Shown here piece after piece: positions 1-7,820 of a stretch of 12,729 bases of DNA. Below the pieces are notes generated by a model, which made no database searches, was not told where the DNA came from, and saw only the letters and a program-made list of their open reading frames with translations. A program made the translations under genes and the position numbers. The stretch comes from Ferruginibacter sp. (GTDB taxonomy: Bacteria > Bacteroidota > Bacteroidia > Chitinophagales > Chitinophagaceae): positions 1 to 12,729 of the forward strand of contig JANYFI010000160.1 in the NCBI GenBank assembly GCA_025362765.1, given 5' to 3'. Positions within the stretch are counted from its first letter, which is position 1, and each line of letters begins with the position of its first letter.

Positions 1-804
1 ACTTTTTAGCTGAAGGACATATTGTTCTACTTCTGCCCGCAGCTTGTCAAATTCAATTACCTGTTGCGGATAGTTGATGTTGTCCTTCACCATTATATTG
101 ATGATAGCAGTATCGCGGTTATTAAACTTATTGGTTCCAATAAAATAAATTTCCAGCTTTTTTATCTTGTCTTTATCTGTTTCTTTTATAAAATCAAAAG
201 GCGCCGTCCAGGTAAAGTCATCATTACATTTGGTAACAGGTGTAAAAGATTTAATTGGGTAGTTGCTGAAATAGGTAATTTCTTCTATTGGAAAATTTCC
301 ATTGTCACATTGTATTTTAAAACTTACGGTATCTCCCTCGTCAATAAAAAGAGTATTGGTCACTGTAGGCTTTACTTTTGATGGAATGATTTCAGTATTG
401 TAAAAGAGCAGTATAAAACTTGTATCTACCCGTTCCTGTGCATTATCCAGGTTTTGCACACTGAGCGAAACTTTGTATTCATAATCGTATTTTAATCTTC
501 CCGACAGAAAAAAGGATTTGTCTGCCTTAAAAGTTAGTTCTCCATTGTCTTTATTAATTTTTAAACCTACAGGCGGGCTTTTTAAAAACCAAAAGTATTT
601 AGCAACGTCTTTATTAATGATGAGTGGATATTTTAAGGCGGAATCTACATGAAGGCTGAAGTAAGGGTTAAGGTTTTTTATCCTTAATGGAATGGTATCG
701 GGTTGGATAACAATACCTGGTATAGTATCTAATTTTATTTGTGAAAAAAGGACTGTCGGAAAAGAGAAAAAAATCAGGAAGTATAAAATCTTTTTTTTGA
801 TCAT
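1..804 (-). CDS. Secreted protein with Ig/cadherin-like domains, 5' part only (function unknown)
   Basis: The reading frame is open from an ATG at 804 down to base 1 without a stop, giving the first 268 residues of a protein that continues beyond the window. The N-terminus is a clear signal peptide: Met-Ile and three lysines, a hydrophobic stretch, then an end resembling VLFSQ near residue 20. The mature part is rich in beta-strand-type sequence. Residues about 55-110 resemble a cadherin/Ig-like fold (a PPVGLKIN...GELTFKA pattern, as in putative-Ig repeats of secreted Bacteroidota proteins), and a second such segment may follow at about 125-235. The visible end (EFDKLRAEVEQYVLQLK) looks helical. 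I do not recognise a named family and propose no function. Inference: exported to the periplasm, outer membrane or surface. A promoter-like element lies just upstream. Confidence 0.85.
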   Translation of the reverse strand, partial: MIKKKILYFLIFFSFPTVLFSQIKLDTIPGIVIQPDTIPLRIKNLNPYFSLHVDSALKYPLIINKDVAKYFWFLKSPPVGLKINKDNGELTFKADKSFFLSGRLKYDYEYKVSLSVQNLDNAQERVDTSFILLFYNTEIIPSKVKPTVTNTLFIDEGDTVSFKIQCDNGNFPIEEITYFSNYPIKSFTPVTKCNDDFTWTAPFDFIKETDKDKIKKLEIYFIGTNKFNNRDTAIINIMVKDNINYPQQVIEFDKLRAEVEQYVLQLKS

Positions 805-845
805 GTCTGTGTCTGTTGAGAGGTCTTTGGGGCGAAGTTAAAACA

Positions 846-876
846 TAAAAATAACGCTAACGGATAACTAAACAAA
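846..876 (-). promoter_or_regulatory. Putative Bacteroidota promoter of the secreted-protein gene
   Basis: On the minus strand TTTG (876-873) is followed after 19 bases by TATTTTTA (853-846), which matches the Bacteroidota TAnnTTTG box at seven of eight positions with acceptable spacing. Transcription would start about 35 bases before the ATG at 804. The TTTG lies within and just past the T-run of the Hsp20 terminator, so stop and start signals overlap. Inferred from consensus only. Confidence 0.4.
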
Positions 877-906
877 AAAAGGTCATACTGTTTTACCAGT
901 ATGGCC
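874..906 (-). terminator. Intrinsic terminator of the Hsp20 gene
   Basis: GGTCATACTG (881-890) and CAGTATGGCC (897-906) form a 10-bp hairpin with one wobble or mismatch and a 6-base loop. Read on the minus strand it is followed by seven T residues (880-874). It lies about 38 bases past the Hsp20 stop codon. On the plus strand it is followed by only four T residues and no plus-strand gene ends here, so it most likely serves the minus-strand gene. Confidence 0.8.
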
Positions 907-943
907 TTTTCTTAACCAAAACCAACTCTATTTTTACTTTAAA

Positions 944-1384
944 TTATTGAATGGTTATCTGCTGGCTGGCAGGTTTTGTTTCTTCTTTTTTAGGAAGGGT
1001 TAATTTTAAAACGCCATTTTCATATTTTGCTTCAATATTGGCTACTTCAATTTTTTCATCTAGTGTAAAGCTTCTTTTAAACCCTTTGTAACTAAATTCT
1101 TTTCGGATTCTTTTTAAACTTGCATCTGTCGCTTCTTCTTTTTTTGCAGCGCTGATTACGAGTAATGTTCCATCTAATTTGATAGTGAAATCAGTTTTTT
1201 CCATGCCGGGTGCGGAAACTTCCAACAAATAAGCATTTACACTTTCAGCAATGTTTACGGGAGGAAAGCCTAATACATCTTCCCTGAATGTTTTACCAAA
1301 TGTTGCAGGAATTTCATTGAATATATCCTTCATTATTCCATCAAAATTTTTTACTGGCTGGTTGTTTACTTTTACGAATGTCAT
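944..1384 (-). CDS. Hsp20/alpha-crystallin family small heat-shock protein
   Basis: This 146-residue protein is a typical bacterial small heat-shock protein: an ATP-independent cytoplasmic holdase that binds unfolding clients and passes them to other chaperones. Residues 1-40 are the short variable N-terminal arm. The alpha-crystallin domain runs from about residue 41 (PPVNIAE) to 134 and includes FSYKGFKRSFTLDE (97-110) and the hallmark GVLKLTLPK (124-132). The tail ends with ITI (143-145), the I-x-I motif that docks on a neighbouring subunit in sHsp oligomers. Length is normal. The ATG at 1384 has no Shine-Dalgarno, as usual in this phylum. The gene stands alone: the bacilliredoxin upstream is divergent and the downstream gene has its own promoter. 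I saw no CIRCE element upstream and no confident promoter. Family assignment is secure; the paralogue name is not. Confidence 0.95.
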   Translation of the reverse strand: MTFVKVNNQPVKNFDGIMKDIFNEIPATFGKTFREDVLGFPPVNIAESVNAYLLEVSAPGMEKTDFTIKLDGTLLVISAAKKEEATDASLKRIRKEFSYKGFKRSFTLDEKIEVANIEAKYENGVLKLTLPKKEETKPASQQITIQ

Positions 1385-1599
1385 ACTGTATAATTTTTAG
1401 TTTGTTTTTAAAATTTGTTTGTTACAAAGCTTCAAAATGCATTCCAATAGAAAATATGTAAACAATTGTCATTTTTTAAAAGCTAATCATGTCACAATGT
1501 CCTTATTTAATTAAGATAGATGACTATATGTCTTTAATTGTAATTATGTAAGTTAAAAAACCTATTGATAAACTTAAATGTTTTTTGAAACTAAGGTTG

Positions 1600-1607
1600 T
1601 AAATTTG
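1600..1607 (+). promoter_or_regulatory. Putative -7 box of the bacilliredoxin gene
   Basis: TAAATTTG matches the Bacteroidota TAnnTTTG box exactly and ends 19 bases before the ATG at 1627. No good TTTG lies at the expected 17-23 base distance (only a TTTG about 12 bases upstream at 1584-1587), so the -33 part is weak. Transcription would begin around 1613-1615 with a very short A-rich leader. Confidence 0.4.
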
Positions 1608-1626
1608 CATTCTAAAAACAAAAAAT

Positions 1627-2043
1627 ATGTATCCGGAAGAGATAGTAATACCAATGAAAGAAGAGCTTACAGAAAATGGCTTTGTAGAAATGTTAACCCC
1701 GGCGGAAGTGGATAACAAGCTAAGCAATGAAGGAACTACGCTCGTAGTAATTAATTCTGTTTGCGGCTGTAGCGCCGGAACGGCAAGGCCAGGTGTGTTG
1801 ATGGCAGTACTTAACAGCGCAAAAAAACCCGATAATTTAACCACCAGTTTTGCTGGGTTTGACGTAGATGCGGTGAAAAAAATCAGGGAGCATTTGCTAC
1901 CTTATCCTGCTTCTTCACCCTCTATTGCTTTATTCAAAAATGGCCAGTTGGTGCACTTTATTGAAAGGCATAACATTGAAGGAAGAAGCGCACAAATGAT
2001 TGCCGAAAACCTGATAGGCGCTTTTGAGCAATATTGTAATTAA
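1627..2043 (+). CDS. BrxA/BrxB family bacilliredoxin (YphP/YqiW family)
   Basis: The 138-residue product belongs to the BrxA/BrxB (DUF1094) family of thioredoxin-fold proteins, which remove bacillithiol from S-bacillithiolated proteins after oxidative stress in Firmicutes. It starts with the family's MYPEEIVIPMKEEL stretch and carries the active-site CGC at Cys46-Gly47-Cys48 in NSVCGCSAGTARPG. Later come the typical SPSIALFKNGQLVHFIERH region (97-115) and a third cysteine close to the C-terminus (Cys137). Length is normal. It is a single-gene unit, with a TAAATTTG box upstream and a strong terminator downstream. Whether this organism makes bacillithiol cannot be seen here; Bacteroidota carry Bsh homologues, so the role is plausible, but the partner thiol is an inference. 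BrxA and BrxB cannot be separated by eye, so no symbol is given. Confidence 0.92.
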   Translation: MYPEEIVIPMKEELTENGFVEMLTPAEVDNKLSNEGTTLVVINSVCGCSAGTARPGVLMAVLNSAKKPDNLTTSFAGFDVDAVKKIREHLLPYPASSPSIALFKNGQLVHFIERHNIEGRSAQMIAENLIGAFEQYCN

Positions 2044-2063
2044 GAAAAATTAATCTGCCAGCC

Positions 2064-2093
2064 AATCCCGAAACAAACCGTTTCGGGATTTTT
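2064..2093 (+). terminator. Intrinsic terminator of the bacilliredoxin gene
   Basis: AATCCCGAAAC (2064-2074) pairs perfectly with GTTTCGGGATT (2080-2090) around a 5-base loop. The hairpin runs into five T residues (2089-2093). It begins 20 bases after the stop codon. Confidence 0.9.
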
Positions 2094-2158
2094 ATATCGT
2101 TAAGGATTACTTTGTAGCATTTAATAATTGAATAACTTGCAGCACCTAAATTAAAAGC

Positions 2159-3487
2159 ATGTATCCCAATTTATACTATATTTTTAAAGATTTATTTGGA
2201 GTTCAATGGAAGCCACTGCAATTGTTTAATACTTTTGGTTTAATGGTTGCAATGGGCTTCGTTTCTGCTGCAATTGTTCTGTCAAGTGAATTAAAGCGCA
2301 AAGAAAAGCAGGGTCTCTTGTTGCCACGGGAAGAGGCTATTACAGTGGGAATGCCGGCGTCATTTTTAGATCTTTTTGTAAACTTTGTAACAGGTTTTTT
2401 ATTCGGATTTAAGTTATTTGGCTTAATGCTTAATAAGCCGGAAGAAGTAAGTGCCCAGGCGTATATATTTTCAAGAGACGGAAACCTTGTGGCAGGCTTG
2501 TTATTGGGAACGGTATTAATTGCAGTAAAATGGTGGGAGAAAAATAAACAAAAATTAAAGGAGCCAGAACAACGAAATGTAAGGATTTGGCCACACGACA
2601 GAGTAGGGGATATTATTATACTGGGACTAATTTTTGGAATATTAGGCGCCAAATTATTTGATGCCATGGAGAATATGGACGAACTAATCGCAGACCCGAT
2701 TGGCACTATTTTTTCCGGTGGTGGTCTGGCCTTTTACGGCGGCCTTATTTTAGCTACCATGGCTATTTGCTGGTTTGCTTACCGAAAAGGAATTAAGTTA
2801 GTACATCTTACTGATGCCGCAGCTCCGGCTTTGATGATTGCCTATGCTGTTGGTCGAATTGGTTGCCAGGTTGCCGGGGATGGAGATTGGGGGATTTACA
2901 ATAGCGCCTATATAAGTGATGATTATGGCCATGTAAAAACTTGCACCGAAGCGGAGTTTACTCAGGAACTGAATAAATATACCAACTACCATTTAAAGGC
3001 CAGGATATTGGATAGCGGTAATACATTTACGTATATTCCTACTGCCCGTACATTTCCAACCCTTTCTGAGGTACCCCATCTTTCCGCAAAAGGCCTGTCT
3101 TTTTTACCAAAATGGATGATCGCTTACTCCTATCCTATGAATGTAAATAAAGATGGAAAGAAAATACCGGGATGCGATGAAGAGCACTGCAGAGCGTTGC
3201 CCCAACCTGTTTTTCCAACAGCTTTTTACGAGACCGTCGTATGTACACTGCTTTTTTTGTTAATGTGGACATATAGGAAGCGAATAAAAATACCAGGTGC
3301 AATGTTCGGTATTTACCTGATTTTGAACGGATTCGAAAGATTTTTTATTGAGAAAATACGTGTCAACCACCTTTATACAATCCTTGGATTTAAATTGAGC
3401 CAGGCTGAAATTATAGCTATTTTTCTAATCCTTGCCGGATTGCTGCTAATCGCTATTGCGAGATTAAAATTTGCAAAAACAACTTAA
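2159..3487 (+). CDS. lgt: Prolipoprotein diacylglyceryl transferase (Lgt), long Bacteroidota form
   Basis: Lgt moves a diacylglyceryl group from phosphatidylglycerol to the lipobox cysteine of prolipoproteins in the inner membrane, the first step of lipoprotein maturation. The 442-residue protein has about seven hydrophobic segments. Family marks are VGRIGC...GDGDWG (231-245, with the essential-type Arg233), PTAFYE (353-358) and the late arginine in GFERFFIEKIR (391-401). Two things differ from the roughly 280-300-residue E. coli type. The HGG motif that holds E. coli His103 reads FYGG here (Tyr193). A polar stretch of about 100 residues (about 250-350, with YSYPMNVN near 324-330) separates the GRIG and PTAFYE motifs. 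I believe long forms with this change occur in related Bacteroidota, but cannot verify it here. The ATG at 2159 is the only sensible start. A weak promoter candidate is TTTG (2111-2114), 18 bases, then TAACTTGC (2133-2140). No clear terminator follows. Confidence 0.93.
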   Translation: MYPNLYYIFKDLFGVQWKPLQLFNTFGLMVAMGFVSAAIVLSSELKRKEKQGLLLPREEAITVGMPASFLDLFVNFVTGFLFGFKLFGLMLNKPEEVSAQAYIFSRDGNLVAGLLLGTVLIAVKWWEKNKQKLKEPEQRNVRIWPHDRVGDIIILGLIFGILGAKLFDAMENMDELIADPIGTIFSGGGLAFYGGLILATMAICWFAYRKGIKLVHLTDAAAPALMIAYAVGRIGCQVAGDGDWGIYNSAYISDDYGHVKTCTEAEFTQELNKYTNYHLKARILDSGNTFTYIPTARTFPTLSEVPHLSAKGLSFLPKWMIAYSYPMNVNKDGKKIPGCDEEHCRALPQPVFPTAFYETVVCTLLFLLMWTYRKRIKIPGAMFGIYLILNGFERFFIEKIRVNHLYTILGFKLSQAEIIAIFLILAGLLLIAIARLKFAKTT

Positions 3488-3624
3488 TCCTTCCTTTCCA
3501 CAATTTTGAAATTATAAAACTTGCCGATTATCGGTAGATTTAGCCGTTTGTGTAATCTACTGTTCCTTGTTATACAAAGTACTTACTTTTATCATGTACA
3601 AATCAAAACAAGGTACAAACAGAT

Positions 3625-6069
3625 ATGAGAAAAATATTCAACCTCGTGACGGCTTTAAGTTTAAGTTTAACCAGCTTTGCGCAATCAAACGGAAAAATTT
3701 CAGGCAGTGTAAAAGAGGCGGGTAATTTACAAGTGATGGAAGCCACTACTGTTTCATTATTAAATAGTAATGACAGCAGTATAGTAAAGTCGGGGGTTAC
3801 AGATAATACAGGCAATTTTTTATTCGAGAATATCAGCGATGGCAATTATGTTGTTGCGGCAAGCTCAGCCGGGCATACAAATGGGTATAGTAAGCCGTTT
3901 GTTTTATCCACCGAAAAGCCTGCAATGCAACTCGAAGTTTTACGATTATCACCTTTAGAAAAGAATTTAAAAGGCGTGACGGTGACTTCGACAAAAGCTT
4001 TTATTGAAAGAAAAATAGATAAAACCGTTGTAAATGTAGACGCTTCAGTTACCAATGCCGGGTCAACAGCTATGGATGTTTTGGAAAAAAGCCCGGGTGT
4101 TACAGTTGACAAAGATGGCAATATCAGCCTGAAAGGAAAGCAGGGTGTAATGGTGATGCTTGATGGAAAACCCTCTTACCTCAACAGCGCTGAACTGGCA
4201 AATCTTTTAAAAAGTATGTCTTCTACTAATATTGACCAGATTGAAATAATGACTAATCCTTCCGCTAAATATGATGCTGCGGGAAACTCTGGTATCATCA
4301 ATATCAAAACAAAAAAAAATAAGCAGATAGGGTTTAATGGAAACGTTATTATTGGTTACGGACAAGGTGTTTATGCTAAAACAAATAATAGCCTAAACCT
4401 TAATTATCGCAATGGTAAGTTCAATGTTTTTAGTACGTTGAGTATTAATCAACGTAAAAACTTTCAGCAGCTGGATATTAACCGCATTTATAAAAATCCC
4501 GATCAGTCTGTAATTGCTATCTTCTCCCAAAATGCCAGGATGATACACAATAACGGAAGTAACAGCGCTAAAGTGGGAGTTGATTATTATATCAGCAAAA
4601 AAACAACGGTTGGGCTTGTCGTTTCTGGGTTTATTAATCCTGAAAAACAGACCAACGTTAATACAAGTTATTTAAAGAATAGCCAACAGGTAATTGATTC
4701 CATTGCGGTTTCTACCGGTGCAGAAAATGGATCATGGAAAAATGGGGCTATTAATATCAATCTTCGCCATCAGTTTGATTCCACCGGGCGTGAATTTACC
4801 TTGGACGCTGATTATATGGATTACAACGCTACCAAAAATCAACCTTTCGCTAATATTACCTACCTGGCCGATGGAACAATATCCAACAGCAATAAACTGG
4901 TCGGCGATTTGCCTTCATTGATAAAAATATATTCAGTAAAAGCAGATTATACTCATCCTTTGAAAAGTGGTATAAAAATAGAAACAGGTATTAAAACTAG
5001 TTTTGTGAATACAGATAATACTGCGGGTTATTTTAATTTAATTGGCGATGTAAAACTTCCGGATTACGAAAAAACCAATCATTTTAAATACAGGGAAAAT
5101 ATTAATGCAGCTTATTTAAATGCAAGTAAAGAAATAAAAAAATGGGGTTTCCAGGCAGGTCTTCGATTGGAAAATACCAATTATACCGGTGACCAGTTTG
5201 GTAATCCGCAAAGGACGGACAGCTCTTTTTCAAAAAGTTATGTTGGGTTGTTTCCAACTATGTTTGTGAGTTACAATGCCAATGAAAAAAATCAATTTAG
5301 TTTTTCGTACGGCAGAAGGATTAACCGCCCTGCATACGAAGACCTGAATCCGTTTATGTTTTACCTGGATAAATATACCTACGGTGAAGGCAACCCTTTT
5401 TTACGTCCCTCTTATGCGAATGTAGTGGAGTTGTCGCATACTTTTAATCAGTGGTTAACAACCACCATTAACTATGCGCACACTAAAGATTTGTTTAATG
5501 AAATGTTTGAACCGAAAGGCTATGCAACGGTAATAAAACAGGGGAATTTTGCCAGTTCAGATAACGGAAGTATTTCTGTAAGCGCTCAAAAAAATATCGC
5601 TAAAATCTGGACGCTAATTGTGTATTCGGAAGCCAATTACAGCCAGTATAAGGGCTTAACCTTTGGGAATAATACAACGAGAAGCGGAGCCACCTACCTG
5701 GTGAATGTAAACAACCAGTTTAAATTCAGTAATGGCTGGAGCGCTGAGTTCTCGGGCTTTTACCGTACCAAAGGAATTGAAGGCCAGATATCTATCAATC
5801 CTTTGAGCCAGGTAAGTGCAGGCATACAAAAAGAAATTTTAAAAAAGAAGGGAACGGTCAAATTAAATATAAGAGATGCTTTTTTCTCCATGATTCAAAA
5901 TGGCAAAATTGACATTCTTAATACTGACGCCAGCTTTCATCAATATGGGGATTCAAGGGTTGTTTCGCTCAATTTTACCTATCGTTTTGGTAAACCAATA
6001 AAGGGGGGTAAAAAAAGAAATACCGGTGGAGCAGGAGATGAGCAAAGCCGGATAAAGGCAGTTAACTAA
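3625..6069 (+). CDS. TonB-dependent receptor-like outer-membrane protein (OMP_b-brl_3 type)
   Basis: The 814-residue product has the architecture of Bacteroidota outer-membrane beta-barrels related to TonB-dependent receptors. Residues 1-20 are a signal peptide ending in SFAQ. Residues about 23-110 form a carboxypeptidase-regulatory-like beta-sandwich (SGSVKEAG... VTDNTGNFLFENISDGNY). Residues about 117-230 are a plug-like domain, with DVLEKSPGVTVDKDGNISLKG, VMVMLDGKP and the closing NPSAKYDAAGNSGIINIKTKK. The rest is a barrel of alternating, aromatic-rich strands, including YGRRINRPAYEDLNPF and GEGNPFLRPSYA, which are typical of the OMP_b-brl_3 group. The last strand (VVSLNFTYRFGK) is followed by a basic, Gly-rich tail of about 25 residues. 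It is not SusC: no SusD gene follows, and no sigma/anti-sigma pair is adjacent. The substrate is unknown. A 15-bp hairpin terminates it. The intergenic region upstream (3488-3624) holds an 11-bp palindrome but no convincing promoter. Confidence 0.92.
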   Translation: MRKIFNLVTALSLSLTSFAQSNGKISGSVKEAGNLQVMEATTVSLLNSNDSSIVKSGVTDNTGNFLFENISDGNYVVAASSAGHTNGYSKPFVLSTEKPAMQLEVLRLSPLEKNLKGVTVTSTKAFIERKIDKTVVNVDASVTNAGSTAMDVLEKSPGVTVDKDGNISLKGKQGVMVMLDGKPSYLNSAELANLLKSMSSTNIDQIEIMTNPSAKYDAAGNSGIINIKTKKNKQIGFNGNVIIGYGQGVYAKTNNSLNLNYRNGKFNVFSTLSINQRKNFQQLDINRIYKNPDQSVIAIFSQNARMIHNNGSNSAKVGVDYYISKKTTVGLVVSGFINPEKQTNVNTSYLKNSQQVIDSIAVSTGAENGSWKNGAININLRHQFDSTGREFTLDADYMDYNATKNQPFANITYLADGTISNSNKLVGDLPSLIKIYSVKADYTHPLKSGIKIETGIKTSFVNTDNTAGYFNLIGDVKLPDYEKTNHFKYRENINAAYLNASKEIKKWGFQAGLRLENTNYTGDQFGNPQRTDSSFSKSYVGLFPTMFVSYNANEKNQFSFSYGRRINRPAYEDLNPFMFYLDKYTYGEGNPFLRPSYANVVELSHTFNQWLTTTINYAHTKDLFNEMFEPKGYATVIKQGNFASSDNGSISVSAQKNIAKIWTLIVYSEANYSQYKGLTFGNNTTRSGATYLVNVNNQFKFSNGWSAEFSGFYRTKGIEGQISINPLSQVSAGIQKEILKKKGTVKLNIRDAFFSMIQNGKIDILNTDASFHQYGDSRVVSLNFTYRFGKPIKGGKKRNTGGAGDEQSRIKAVN

Positions 6070-6080
6070 CGGTATTAGAT

Positions 6081-6120
6081 AACATAAAACGCAGTTCAGC
6101 AGGACTGCGTTTTATGTTTT
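6081..6120 (+). terminator. Intrinsic terminator of the outer-membrane protein gene
   Basis: AACATAAAACGCAGT (6081-6095) and its exact inverse complement (6104-6118) form a 15-bp stem with an 8-base loop, 11 bases after the stop. T residues lie in the 3' arm and just after it (6117-6120). The convergent kinase gene ends at 6181, so the hairpin could also act on that transcript, but its minus-strand tail is less T-rich. Confidence 0.8.
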
Positions 6121-6180
6121 ACTCAGTTTGAAAAAAATAAAAGGCAATACTTTTTACGCATAAAATCAAACACGATTTTT

Positions 6181-7599
6181 TTAGAAAGTATTTATTGAAG
6201 GCTCCTGAAGTTGGACAATTTTTTTATAAGCAGGTAAAGTTATGGTGAAGCAGGCACCTTCACCATTTTTGCTGTTGACTTCAAACTGGCCGTTGTTTGA
6301 TTTAACAAAATCCCGGCAAATCATTAAACCAAGGCCTGTCCCCATTTCCTGCCTGGTTCCCAGGGTAGTATAATACCTTTCGCTAAATATTTTCTTCATC
6401 GCTTCTTCACTAATTCCAACTCCATCGTCTTTAATCATTACTTTAATTTTGTCATTATTTCTTTCTGTAAAAATTTCAATTTTACCACCTTCCTTCGTAA
6501 ATTTAATGGCGTTGCCTACCAGGTTGCGTAAAATAGTTTTCATCATATCAGGGTCAGCGTACACCTGGGTTGTTGGTTGAATATTGTTGATGAGGTGTAT
6601 GTTTTTTTCCATGGCTTTTTTTGAGAAAAATTTAAAAATATTGGCAGTCATACTACGTAGCTCAAGACTTTGCAACATTACCTTACTTTCGTTCAACTGG
6701 TTGCGGGCCCAGCTTAACAGGTTATCCATTAACTCCACACATTTGTCAATTTCCCCGTTTACCCCAGGCAAACTACTCAACATTTCCTCTCTGGAAAACC
6801 CACCTTTGGCAAAAGCATCCATTATATTTTTCAGTGCATAAATGGAAGTACGGAGATCATGCGAAATGATGGAAAATAATTTAATCTTAATATTGTTGAG
6901 TTCTGTTAACTCAATATTTTTTTGTTGCAGTAATGCTGATTGCAGTTCTATTTGTTTTGTTTTAAAAAGAATATTTTGGTTGGTTAGGAGCAGCAATTCT
7001 TTTTTTGCCTTTATGGATCGTTCATATTTCCATACCTGGAATTTTATCAGATACATTGTAATAAATATCATGAGAAAAGAACAGAGGTAATTGAATGCGG
7101 TATAGTAGGTGACAACTAAATCTGTTGTTGAATTGCCTGGATTATTTTTATAATAAAAATGCAACCCTACATAAAGAATAAGCGAATAGCCAAATGCGGT
7201 GATAATGTTTTTTATCCGGTGAAGAAAAAAGAAAGCCAGCATCATATAAAGAATCAGGTAAATTTCAGTACCTGATTCTGGCGTTGTTAAGCTTGAAAGC
7301 GCCAGCAAGATAGGCACAGTGATAAAAGAGACAATCGTTGCGGTGCTGTAAAGGTGTCGGTGTATCAGCAAAAATAATCCCACGAATATGGCTACCAGGG
7401 CAATATTGGCAGCAATAGTCCATGAGTTGAAATAGAGAGAAGTTGCCAATAAAGAATAGAGTGTCCGGATAACTGCGAGAGAAAAACCAGTAAAATTAAG
7501 AATATTAAAAATCACCAGGCGTTTCTTCTCATAGTCGGACATCTGATCAGTATACCCTATGTCTTTTATTTTTTGTATTAAATTGTGTAAAAAAATCAT
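6181..7599 (-). CDS. Membrane-bound sensor histidine kinase, orphan
   Basis: The protein senses an unknown signal, autophosphorylates on histidine and passes phosphate to a response regulator that is not encoded in this window. From the ATG at 7599 it has 472 residues; a TTG two codons earlier is a less likely start. Residues about 27-186 hold six hydrophobic segments with short loops, so there is no large periplasmic sensor domain. A probable coiled coil (about 190-240) leads to the HisKA region with SIISHDLRTSIYALKN (His247 as phosphoacceptor). The ATPase domain has the N box NLVGNAIKFT (359-368), D box DDGVGI (391-396), an F-box-like FSERYYTT (405-412) and G box GTGLGL (420-425). All catalytic boxes are intact. 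The usual proline after HDLRT is replaced by serine (HDLRTS). The gene is monocistronic, convergent with the outer-membrane protein gene and divergent from yajQ; the 221-base gap (7600-7820) contains no clear element. The signal cannot be predicted. Confidence 0.93.
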   Translation of the reverse strand: MIFLHNLIQKIKDIGYTDQMSDYEKKRLVIFNILNFTGFSLAVIRTLYSLLATSLYFNSWTIAANIALVAIFVGLFLLIHRHLYSTATIVSFITVPILLALSSLTTPESGTEIYLILYMMLAFFFLHRIKNIITAFGYSLILYVGLHFYYKNNPGNSTTDLVVTYYTAFNYLCSFLMIFITMYLIKFQVWKYERSIKAKKELLLLTNQNILFKTKQIELQSALLQQKNIELTELNNIKIKLFSIISHDLRTSIYALKNIMDAFAKGGFSREEMLSSLPGVNGEIDKCVELMDNLLSWARNQLNESKVMLQSLELRSMTANIFKFFSKKAMEKNIHLINNIQPTTQVYADPDMMKTILRNLVGNAIKFTKEGGKIEIFTERNNDKIKVMIKDDGVGISEEAMKKIFSERYYTTLGTRQEMGTGLGLMICRDFVKSNNGQFEVNSKNGEGACFTITLPAYKKIVQLQEPSINTF

Positions 7600-7820
7600 G
7601 CTCAAAGGACGTTAGTTATTGGAATTATTACGAAGCTGATATTATTATAGTTCTTGTTAAATATAAGCTTTTTCTATTTTTGGTAGAATTACCTAATCAA
7701 CAGGTTGTAGAAAAGGATTTTTAATAATGTAAAGGTAAGTTACCAGGATTGCTATTTCAGACAAAATAAAATGCCTAATTTCGTAATTCATATACTTAAC
7801 TCTTCATAAAATTTCAACCT

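Noticed and set aside
22..381. A 119-residue plus-strand open frame at the left edge
   Set aside because: It is antisense to the secreted-protein gene, which has a clear signal peptide and an uninterrupted 268-codon frame; the plus-strand translation shows no family-like features.
1441..1500. Imperfect inverted repeat (ATTGTCAT and ATGTCACAAT) upstream of the Hsp20 gene, considered as a heat-shock operator
   Set aside because: The arms match only with a 2-base insertion and it does not resemble CIRCE.
1524..1844. Minus-strand open frame overlapping the start of the bacilliredoxin gene
   Set aside because: Most of it is antisense to the well-conserved bacilliredoxin, and its translation is low-complexity Ser/Leu-rich shadow sequence.
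3524..3534. 11-bp palindrome CCGATTATCGG upstream of the outer-membrane protein gene
   Set aside because: It could be an operator, but it is short, occurs once in the region, and no regulator is adjacent, so I do not call it a feature.
7600..7605. TTG start two codons upstream of the histidine kinase ATG
   Set aside because: The ATG at 7599 is the more likely start, with no sequence reason to prefer the TTG.
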